Source of the DNA: Bacteroidota bacterium
GTDB lineage: Bacteria; Bacteroidota; Bacteroidia; 2-12-FULL-35-15
DNA: 64,000 nucleotides
Direction of reading: 5' to 3'
NCBI GenBank assembly: GCA_017303895.1
Contig: JAFLBF010000004.1
Location: 20,910 to 84,909 of the forward strand
Shown: positions 1-9,800 of the stretch, piece after piece
Position numbering within the stretch: the stretch's first letter is position 1
How the letters are laid out: each line of letters begins with the position of its first letter
Position numbers and translations under genes: made by a program
Notes under the pieces: generated by a model
What the model saw: the letters and a program-made list of their open reading frames with translations, nothing else
Told to the model about the DNA's origin: nothing
The model's database searches: none

Positions 1-2447
1 TCAACATCCTTAATGTCAAGTATATTGTCTTCAAAATAACTTGAATAAGAAGGCACATTAAAAACAGATATGTTAGATAAGTTATACTGATTACCACTTA
101 CTAGATCAGTATGCTTTCTGTTAACAAATTGAAATTGCGTACTCCCTGTGGTAAGTTTTGTTTTAAATAAATTAGATGGGCCATTATCAGTTGAAATATT
201 TATTCCTGAGGTATTTTTCACCAATATTATTTTCTCCAACTTAAGCAATTGATTAGGTTCAGGGGTGTTGATTGTCAATTGAGCAGTTCCTTCATAATAG
301 TATGGATTCTGAGGAGGAATTGAAGGCGATTCTGAAGGGCCTGCGGCCTTCCCATTATAATTATTGGGCTTAACCATAGTAAGTGACTTACCCAACCCAT
401 CATTTCGAAGATTCTTGATAAAATAAGCCGTATGAGTTTTGGTTTTTATATCATTTAAATAATAAACTTGTTTCCGTCCAAAAGAATAGGAACCATATGG
501 TTTTCCATCTGAAGATTTACTATAGTAACCATCTTGAAAAGGGGTTCTGTATGTGTACCCGTCTGTCCATTTCCCATAATCAAACTTTACCCAATAGCCA
601 TAATCTTGATCATCCAAAACTCCAAGAGTTCCTCGATCAACAAAATCAGGACCAGTTACTCCAGTTAATAACCAGTCATAAGCATATTTGTCAACCCGGT
701 ATGAAGCCAAATAACCAGATGAACTTCTATCTTCATGAAACTCAAATTCTTCAAATTGATAAACAGGTAAAGAATAATAATATGTCTTCCCATCTTCAGC
801 CGTAATCGAAAATGCACCTATACCATCCGGGTCATATAATTCAGTATTAGATCGTTGTCCTATTTGACTTTCAGAATCAATAAATCCACGAGCAATCGCG
901 TTATTGTAAGAAGTTGAGCCACTTGTTGAAATTTCCGAATTGGTAAACCATTCAATATGCTTACTTCTACCAACTCTACCATTATTGTAAAATTGCTGTC
1001 CATTATAATCAGTGGTCAAATCTCCTCCTCCACTTGTATAGCTCATAGGACTAGAACCGCCATTATAATAAATGGTTGAAGCATTAATTTTTCCAAAACC
1101 ACCATTATCATAATCAAACTGAAAGTATATATTGTTAAATGTCTTGGTGAAATCAACTTTATTATAGTAATTAAGTTCTGTTTTTGAATTTTTGTTATCA
1201 TCATCATATCTAGAAAATACCATGCCTTCTCTTAAAAGTGTTCCATTTTCATACATTTTGGGAGCCATTGTACCTCCAATACCCTGTCCACTTACAAAAT
1301 AAGAATCATAATTTGCAAATGCCAGTGCATTCTGATATGCCTGAAGTTCCATATTATTATACGAGTTTACATCATATGGATTTTCATAAGAATCACCTAC
1401 ATAATTTGATTTCTGCAAACCCCCACTTCCAGAAATCTCATTCTTTGCATCCTTCATATAAATACTTCCAAAATTATGTTTATTCTCCATTGCCCATTTC
1501 CAATAGGTCAAAGTATTATATTCAAATGATGCCATTCCGTATGTCCAAATTGGAAGCACGATATAGGTGCTTTCTAAATTCTTACTTATCAAGGTATTAT
1601 TTATTGAATTTCCACTTAAAGCAAATGAATAACTTCCAATGGATCCATAAGCCACACTACCTTTTGAAGAAATTGAATATCCCAGACTTGTTGAATTACT
1701 GGAAACATAATCCCCTTTACCAACACCTTGAGAAACACCAACTCTTCCCGCAATATTTCCATCCATATCAGAAGAAATTCCAACTCCCATTCCCAAACCA
1801 TTAATATTCCCATAACCAAAATTTAATCCAACTGAATTTGGTGAAAAATTTAGTCCTGCATTATATTGAGTTCCTGGGATTTGCATCCCAACACTAGCAC
1901 CGTGTGTTCCCCCACTAAGCGAAACGCCATTTGCACTTAAGGAAACCGTTCCACCAACTGATTTATAGGAACCTCCGTCTACAGAAAACCCTACTCCTAC
2001 ATCATTTATTCTAAAATCAACCGTAGCTGCCCAATCGGTTATTGTAGAAGTCCCACTGTAACTAATCAAATTAGTAGTTTTGTCTTTCCAATCATCGGGA
2101 ATTCCTTTCGCATACCTATTTATACTACCTGGATTAAGATTCCAACCTAATCCAAGCCATGACGCCTCTTGTTCTACTCCTATACCAGAATGATAAAACA
2201 TCGAAAGTGGATAACCACCAGATGGGCCAGGCACATTTAAAACAGGGATATTATAAGTAAAATCTCCCGTTAGCAGATTTACCATATCTGTGGCATCAAC
2301 AGGTTCAAATGAACTATATTCTGGCATTGCACCGCCACCAGCAAGTGCAAATGACATTGTTGGAAATATTGCTGAGTTCAAAATGATTAAAGCAAAAGTT
2401 AAACAAATTGCCTTTTTAAGTTTACGGTTGTTTTTATGTAAAAACAT
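1..2447 (-). CDS. Giant RHS/SpvB-like secreted protein, N-terminal part (cut by window edge)
   Basis: An open frame of about 815 codons runs from an ATG at 2447 to the window edge without a stop, so the C-terminus is missing. It begins with a basic stretch and a hydrophobic signal-like segment (residues about 10-33). Near residue 40 it has the motifs VDATDMVNLLTGDF, then SMFYHSGIGV and ASWLGLGWNLNPGSI, which are typical of the start of Bacteroidota RHS/YD-repeat proteins. A Gly/Ser-rich stretch follows, then an SpvB-like part (DPDGIGAFSITAEDGKTYYY). The ATG lies 1 base after the preceding lipoprotein stop, so the two genes are probably co-transcribed. In this family the missing part usually carries YD repeats and a variable tip; whether it is a toxin cannot be judged here. 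Confidence 0.85.
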   Translation of the reverse strand, partial: MFLHKNNRKLKKAICLTFALIILNSAIFPTMSFALAGGGAMPEYSSFEPVDATDMVNLLTGDFTYNIPVLNVPGPSGGYPLSMFYHSGIGVEQEASWLGLGWNLNPGSINRYAKGIPDDWKDKTTNLISYSGTSTITDWAATVDFRINDVGVGFSVDGGSYKSVGGTVSLSANGVSLSGGTHGASVGMQIPGTQYNAGLNFSPNSVGLNFGYGNINGLGMGVGISSDMDGNIAGRVGVSQGVGKGDYVSSNSTSLGYSISSKGSVAYGSIGSYSFALSGNSINNTLISKNLESTYIVLPIWTYGMASFEYNTLTYWKWAMENKHNFGSIYMKDAKNEISGSGGLQKSNYVGDSYENPYDVNSYNNMELQAYQNALAFANYDSYFVSGQGIGGTMAPKMYENGTLLREGMVFSRYDDDNKNSKTELNYYNKVDFTKTFNNIYFQFDYDNGGFGKINASTIYYNGGSSPMSYTSGGGDLTTDYNGQQFYNNGRVGRSKHIEWFTNSEISTSGSTSYNNAIARGFIDSESQIGQRSNTELYDPDGIGAFSITAEDGKTYYYSLPVYQFEEFEFHEDRSSSGYLASYRVDKYAYDWLLTGVTGPDFVDRGTLGVLDDQDYGYWVKFDYGKWTDGYTYRTPFQDGYYSKSSDGKPYGSYSFGRKQVYYLNDIKTKTHTAYFIKNLRNDGLGKSLTMVKPNNYNGKAAGPSESPSIPPQNPYYYEGTAQLTINTPEPNQLLKLEKIILVKNTSGINISTDNGPSNLFKTKLTTGSTQFQFVNRKHTDLVSGNQYNLSNISVFNVPSYSSYFEDNILDIKDV

Positions 2448-2448
2448 A

Positions 2449-3033
2449 CTATTCAATTATTAAATTTTGTAAATTTTCAATACTATTTTTAGAAAAATTA
2501 AACTCTTTATCTTTTTGTGGCCAATCAAAAATATCGACTATAATTTTAAAATTTTTAGTTTTAATCTGATCTCTTTTAAAGACCATTAATATTTCAGTAG
2601 ATTTGGAAAATTCGTACATTTTCGGAAAAACAAAATCCGACAATTGAACCGTGTCATCTTTCTGATCTACTAGCTTAACTCTCTCATCTAAATTAAAAGA
2701 TAATTCATTATTCAATTTTGAAAACAACTCCTTATCAACAGCTGTATTATTCAACAAGTCTTGTCCATTTACTTTCATAGTTAAAACAAAATAATAATTA
2801 TTGTAATATTTCATTTTTAACAAATCAATATCTTTTGTCCCGGAGTCAAATTCTCTTTTAATAAACAGATCACCTGGAATATATCGAACCACAATTTCTA
2901 TATCCCCCAATTTATTTACCCGAATCAATCCATTCTCTGATTTTTGAATATAATTATTTAACTCTTGAACATCCCTAAATTCACTTTGACATGAAAAAAA
3001 TAAAACTGCAAACAAAATTAAAATCCATTTCAT
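2449..3033 (-). CDS. Unknown lipoprotein
   Basis: 194 residues. The N-terminus MKWILILFAVLFFSC is a lipoprotein signal with Cys15 as the likely lipidated residue. The rest is soluble and rich in Lys/Asp/Asn, with no motif I recognise. Its start overlaps the stop of the Skp-like gene by 4 bases (ATGA), and its stop lies 1 base before the next RHS start, so chaperone, lipoprotein and RHS protein look like one transcription unit. A role as an envelope partner or immunity-type factor for the RHS proteins is only inference from position. Confidence 0.7.
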   Translation of the reverse strand: MKWILILFAVLFFSCQSEFRDVQELNNYIQKSENGLIRVNKLGDIEIVVRYIPGDLFIKREFDSGTKDIDLLKMKYYNNYYFVLTMKVNGQDLLNNTAVDKELFSKLNNELSFNLDERVKLVDQKDDTVQLSDFVFPKMYEFSKSTEILMVFKRDQIKTKNFKIIVDIFDWPQKDKEFNFSKNSIENLQNLIIE

Positions 3034-3575
3034 TTCCCACTATCATATTTATTATTTAAAAAAAGCAGCACTTCATTTGTAATTTCAATCTCAGGATTAG
3101 CATACAAAATGTTTCCATCTGTTGTTCCAAAAATGATAGAATAACCATTCGCTTTACCAAATTCAGCAATTAGACCATTTATTTTTATCAATTCTGAACT
3201 TACAATTTTTTGATTTTCACTTTTAGCTTTTTCTTCTAGGGATGCTTTATATTGAAAGAATTGTTGCTGTTTCCTTCCAATAAGCTCTTCATTTGTTTTA
3301 CGTTCACGTTCAGACATTGAGCTCCTGTCTTTTTCATATTTTTTTATATCATTTTGCAACTCCATTGAAAGTGTATCGAGGGAAGCTTTCAATTCCCTTC
3401 CTTTTTGTTCAAGTGTCTCATTCAACTCCAGCATACCTTTATACTCCTTCATTAATTTTTGAGAATCAACATAGGCAAAATGTGAAATATTGCTATTCTT
3501 TACAAATAAAAAATGATAACTAAATAATAAAATAGTTAAAGTTAAAATATACAATCCAAGTTTTTTAAAATTCAT
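3030..3575 (-). CDS. Skp/OmpH-family periplasmic chaperone-like protein
   Basis: 181 residues. An N-terminal hydrophobic segment (residues about 7-25) acts as signal peptide or anchor. AYVDSQKLMKEYKGM follows at about 34-48, the usual start of the OmpH/Skp fold, then a long charged coiled coil (about 50-125) and a short C-terminal strand region (SIIFGTTDGNILYANP) that packs back on the head. Skp proteins hold unfolded outer-membrane proteins in the periplasm. Here the gene sits between two giant secreted RHS genes rather than beside bamA, so a dedicated export client is plausible but unproven. The last 4 bases overlap the next gene. Confidence 0.85.
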   Translation of the reverse strand: MNFKKLGLYILTLTILLFSYHFLFVKNSNISHFAYVDSQKLMKEYKGMLELNETLEQKGRELKASLDTLSMELQNDIKKYEKDRSSMSERERKTNEELIGRKQQQFFQYKASLEEKAKSENQKIVSSELIKINGLIAEFGKANGYSIIFGTTDGNILYANPEIEITNEVLLFLNNKYDSGK

Positions 3576-3715
3576 ACAATTCTAGATTAAATTCAATACT
3601 TTTTATTGTTAAAAGTTAGCGCAAAACATTAGCAAATTACTCCTACATAAACACCTAATGCAACTTTTTAATCCTGGGCATAAAAATAAAGCCATTCAAA
3701 ATAAATTAATCAACA

Positions 3716-3883
3716 TTATAGATGGGCTAGTCCAAATATTAAAGCAAGACCTATCATAATAAATATTATTGCTCCAGACACCGCTCTATAATCAGCTCTA
3801 TCATTATCTTGAAACTTCAAATCTAAAATAATCACAATTATTCCAAAAAAAATAGAAAGAATACCTATTATTATATTTTTCAT
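3716..3883 (-). CDS. 55-residue small membrane protein
   Basis: A short frame reads MKNIIIGILSIFFGIIVIIL, then a polar loop (DLKFQDNDRADYRAVSG), then a second hydrophobic segment ending FGLAHL. This predicts two transmembrane helices with a charged hairpin between them. The ATG lies 9 bases after the stop of the 2727-residue RHS gene, in the same orientation, so it can be translated from the same mRNA. I know no family for it. A tiny membrane protein directly behind a variable RHS tip is where an immunity protein would sit, but that is inference. Confidence 0.55.
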   Translation of the reverse strand: MKNIIIGILSIFFGIIVIILDLKFQDNDRADYRAVSGAIIFIMIGLALIFGLAHL

Positions 3884-3892
3884 AGCAAGTAT

Positions 3893-6800
3893 TTAATAAC
3901 TAAACATTTGATCTGAAATTAAACCAGAACCTTCACCGACAAAACCTTTGCCATACTCTTTCATATATTTATCATTAACATCATGATTGATTAGCTTTCC
4001 TCCAGCTTTGTTCATAATCATATGTAAACCATTTGACGCAGCTTTATTAATATTTCCAGTTTTTATAGCAACACCTGCCTCAATTATATCAGCACCATCC
4101 TCTAAAAGCTCACCACCTTCTACAAGAGTAATACTGCCTCCTCCTGTAAAAGGTAAAGCAACTATTCCAATCCATTTAACTGTTTTGCCAGTATATTTCA
4201 TAACCCCTGCAACAGCGAGCCATTCTCCCGTACTTATTTGACCTGTGTTTGCACCATCATGGTAGCCCTCATTGATTCCACCTTTTCTGAATTTTCCACT
4301 TTCAAGTTGAAGGCCAAACAACTGAACTCCATAATTTTTACTCCATGCAAAATTATTCCAAAAAAAGCCAGAAGGGCTTACCTCTGTAGGAATTAGCATA
4401 TATCCAAAATAATTATCATCACCTATCCGTGTATAGCCATCATGAACTCCATCCCCTTTGAAGTATTGATAATTTCCATCTAAACCCTTATACCAATCAG
4501 TCCCTCTTCCACCATTTGGATCAATTTTATTTATAGGATTGTTCCCCATCCCTAAATAAGGACTATGGTATTGACGATAAGGATCAGGATTCATCCAACG
4601 TCCTAAACGTCCATCCCAAGCACGTAATTCAAAATTATTAAAGTTGGTTTCATCATCCTTTTCGGCAAACTGACCTTGGTAACCATATCTGTAATTATCT
4701 GCTCCAACAACATTTCGTCCTGGCATTATGCCTCCATGAGGATAATAATCAGTCAAACTCAAAGAGATTGCTCCGTAAGCCCCTCCACCATTTAACACAT
4801 TAATAGAAAGGTCATCAAACCATACAGATTGAGGATTTGCACCGATCCATTTAGGATAAACCACCGCTTTTAAGCCTGTACCAACTGCAGTGACAGTATA
4901 AACGACAGCTATCGGTTGCCATGCATTAGGCGTTAAAGTTATTGGTTGAGAGTATGTTGCAACAACTGCTCCACTGGAGTTTTTGATATCAATTACTAAT
5001 GAAGCTGATGCAGGTAAACCTGTTAAATTAAAATAAGAATATGCATTGGCAGTAATATTGGAACCTGTCACAACATCAAAAGTTGTCTTTACACCTATTG
5101 GATGTAAATCGTAAACTTTTGTAGACCCACCCGATCCTCCTGGTCGATTGAAGGCTGCATCAATATTCTCGTCATCATCAGCACTCAGTAAATAGTCATA
5201 ATTCCCCAACATTGAATAGCTGGTAGAGAAAGTAGAAACAAAACCTTTACTAAAGGTGCTTCTCACATTGCCCAAATGATCAGATAATTCAAAAACATAT
5301 TTAGGCGTCCCACCATTTGTTTCCATTACACCAATGCGGCCGGCACCAAAAATGCCCAACTCATTTTGTGATAATGAACCAGGTAATGGATTTTCGTAAA
5401 TACTCAATTGATTTCCTGCAATATCGTTCACGTACCATGTTTCTTTAGTAGCATTGCCTGAAAGATCATATGTTGTTTTACGAATTCGGTGTCCGTTTTC
5501 ATCATAATAAAAACGAGCTTTGGGCAATGTTCTGGCAGCATTTTGATAAACAACTGTAGTTTTACCATAAACATCGTATTCATAATAATTACTTTCAATT
5601 ACATCAGCAGTTAATTGTCCAATTACATTATAAGAATAATTCCCGCTTGCCTGTGCTCTTTTAAAATCAAGGCTTCCATTGCTATTTACAGGAGCAAGAT
5701 CAATAACATTATCAAGCTTGTTTGAATTTGGTAAATAATTGTAGGATAATTGATCCATTGCACTGCTTTGATCATTTCTATCCAGTGACAATAAATTCCC
5801 CTGAAGATCGTATGTTATATTATTAACCAAAAAATGTGAGCTATTATTAGATATTGGTCCAACATAACCAACCGGAGGAGGACCACCAGAAGTAGGATTG
5901 AGTGTTCCGATACTTGTAACATCACCAAACGTAGCGTCTGTTAGCTGGTATTTTTTGTCATATTTGTAAGCATACATTAATTGGTTTGAATTATGCACTA
6001 CCCCCGGCACTCCATCTGGCGATTTTGTTTTCCATCTAAAATCTTTTATTAGCCCATTGTATAAATTTTTTGTAATAGAGGAATTAGCCGGATCATCAAA
6101 AGTTTGAACCAAAGTACTTGAACGGTTGTAATCACCTGCAAAATAATCAAGTGTAAAGCCAAACAAATCCTTGGATATACGATCAATACTAAATGCGGTT
6201 CCATCTTTACCGGGATCACGTTCCGTCAATGTTGGGTCATTCATCGACTTCAACCAACCATTAATGGTATAAACATAATCAACTCCTTGTATTTTCTCCC
6301 CTAGTTCAGTTCTCTTAAGTGGGCCGTGTTTGTAGTAAGAATATAGTGCTTGTTCTTGTTTTGTTACACCACCATCTCTACTTGTTTCCACCTTTGTCAT
6401 ACGTTTATCATTATCATAGGAATAATAATGAATAAATCGTTCCGAAGGCACCTCTTTGTTATAATCCACTTCTAAAACATTTCCATTAAAATCATATTTA
6501 TAATTTACGCTATATAACTTATGGTTGCCTGTAGAAGGCATATTCTCAATTCGTTGTACATTCCAAATTACACGTCCTTGATCATCATAACCATACCAAG
6601 TAGTTTTATTGGCATTCCATGATTTAGTTACTTTATAGAGGGTATAATTATGCAAGTAGGTTGTATACAAATTATCTGTAAGCGTATTGAAATTCGCATC
6701 AGGATAATCATAAGCTACAAAATTTCGCTGCGTACATCTACCTGCATCTAAGGTGGCATTTAAATTATTATGAACACTTAGAAGTTGTAATGGAGAAATC

Positions 6801-9800
6801 TCATGCTCATAGTAATTTTCAAAGTAGATAGGTGAAATCATTCCATTCGGAATTGTTGGATCGTATTCACCTGTTTCTATTGGGCGATTTATATTATCAT
6901 AATTCACATAAGAAAATCTTCTTAATGTTTTACTTGCATTACTTGCCTTTTGCAATGCATTTTGAGAATACTTTAAAAGACCATCCTCCTTGTACACATT
7001 TTCAGATTTTCCTTCATCGGGTGTTTGATCAGATAATAACCAACCTAATGAATTATAATCATAAACGCTTGGTTGTTTATGCAAAGGAGTTGTAGCAGGC
7101 AAACGGTCTGTAGCAGTAAAAAGTGTTAATTTTAAATAATCAATATCACTATTTAGAGGTGCATTAGGATTAAATGAAACGCCTGTTGGTCCGGTTGTAT
7201 AAACAGTTTTTACTAAACTTTTCAATTCAACGATAACCTGGCTTGTTGTTGTACTTAATGTAGGATCGAAAATTGCAGTTTCAGGGGAACTAACTGTCCA
7301 TGTTCCGGAATTTCCAGGTTCATAAACTCCGCTAAAATTTTTAGTATTATAGGCTTTCAGTTGCCTATCAGGAGCAATTACTACACCATCCTCATTTTTA
7401 ATATCAAATGTAAAAATATACGTATTTAGAATACTTGTTGTTCCATCCGTTGGATCGGATGGATCACCTGGCCCAAAATCATCAATATTATCTCCAACGC
7501 CAATGGATTGATTTCCAATTGATGCCCCCATGAAATCGACATTCATACTTCTCCCTCCAACATTATTATATATTACAACAGGACTTATACGAGACAAAGA
7601 AACAGTTGTATTTGTAATTTGAACTTCACCACCGGTAGGGAGCGTAATATTATTTGAAATTGTGTTAGAAAAACCACTTGGTATTAAACTCCAATTAGGG
7701 TTTGGAGGAGTAGGTGATGATACAAACTTCACAGATTGTGGAGTAGATAAATTGTCATGAGTAATTAAAGGGTTGTAATCATATCCTACTCCATTCGGAG
7801 GATAAGATAACTTTAATCGACCTGCCTTATCATAATAGTTTAAGGTAAAGTTATAATAATTCAAATCATACTTAACTGGTAGCTCACTAATAACTGCTCC
7901 ACTTTTATAAATGATTCTATAATACCCCGCAGGTAAATTAGGGGTAGTACCAGTGAAATTAGGACTTCCAGAAAACTTAACCAATTCTCCCGTTTTTAAG
8001 TTGAGGATATTATAAGTGATCGCAGAAGTTTGTGGAGAGGACATTGGATTTGCCAACGTCAAAGAGGATTGGCAACCATCGGGCAAATGGATATCAACAA
8101 ACTTCTCGGATTCAATTCCCGGACGAATTACAGACATAACATGTTGAATATGTTGGTTGCTTTCATTTTCCATTCCACTCAAACAATTTGCAAGCAATTT
8201 TCCTTCTATATCAACAAAAGAGATGGCTTCTGTACCATTTTGATCCAAAGAAATTGTTTTAAATGCTTTCACTTCCGGTAAGTAATTGACAGTTAGTTGC
8301 CCATCACCAAAACTCCCTTGTCCTATATTATTGTAATCATAAATCTCAAACATATCATTTACAACCCATCCATTGGTATATCCATAAAAATAGCGCAACT
8401 CTCCGGCAGCGGGCATTGTAAAGCTATAGGATTCATGACCAGACCCCATGTTCAATTGCTCACCAGCTGCTGCTGCTCTTTTTAGAGCACCACCATTGTT
8501 ATCATCAAACTGTATTCGAGTGTAAGGGAAGTCACTGGAAGGCACATATGCCTCATCTGTATTATTATCGCTATAATACCACCCCAAAGTACCTAAATTG
8601 GAGTCGCCAACCGGTTTGGGATTATCTACCTCACCTTGGGTAAGAGTGGAGGAATTTGTTGTGTAATTTGGAATATCGAAATCTGCAAATGAATAATTCG
8701 CTCCGAAAGTATTCGTTACAAATCCATCTTTATAACAAAATTCTGATTGATTTATGGGAGCAGACAGTGTTTGCAATACTCCTCTGCCATAGGCATCATA
8801 AATTGTTTGAGCGGCTAGAACAGTATTCTCAGTTAAATTCTTCACCTGAGTTTGTGTTGTACGGCCTAAATAATCCGAGTATGCTCTACTTTCAGAAATA
8901 ATATTTCCGCTGCCATCAAAACCACGGGATGAAATCCAATTTCTATTCACATCGTTCGAACAAACCGGAGGAGGTAAAACTTTATTTAAAGCAGTTCCAA
9001 AAGTCAAACTAAGGGTGCTAAGATTTAAACCTGTAGCAGCCGAAAGAGTCCCCCTGTTACCTTGAATAACTATTGTAGATTTACCTAATGACTCCCATTT
9101 GCTTGAATTCCAAACGGCAACTCTTAGGTCGCTGTTTACATCGGCATTACAACTATTCGTATTCCAAGAAATAGAAGGAACTACAACAGATGATCCGGCA
9201 TTTCGAACAAGCGTATAGGTTTCACAATAGCTTATACTTTCTAAGCTGTCCGTATCAATCGGCTGATCCAATACTTGGTTTGATGAAGAGTAACTTGCAG
9301 TAAAGATGTCACCAGTTGTTGATGGTGCACTAATTCTTAAAGGATGAAGAGCTCCTGATGCTAGAGCTGTATCGCCCAGAGGAAAGGAGAAAGCATCGTT
9401 CCCTATTTTTCTAACAGGTCCCGCTACATAATTATTATCTGTAGCAATAACAGAATCGACATTGTCGGAAAATTCAAGAGTATTAGAGGCAGAACTAACT
9501 AATAACCCGCTGGTTAGGGTCAGATTTTTTTGAATTTGAAGAGGAGCATTTAAATACACTTTCCCGCCTGCTTTATTTATTTTTAAGGTATTACATTTAA
9601 CTGTGGTAGAACCACCATTAATATACTGATTAACAGTACCATTAAATTCAACTGTTCCACCTTCTGTACAACATGAGTATTTTATGATTTTACCTGAAAG
9701 ATCATACATGTAGCCAGAGTTAGCATCTGCGAATCGAATAGATCCAATTCGACTTACTCCAAGCTCATATAATGTCCAGGTAAGACCTGCATCATTTGTC

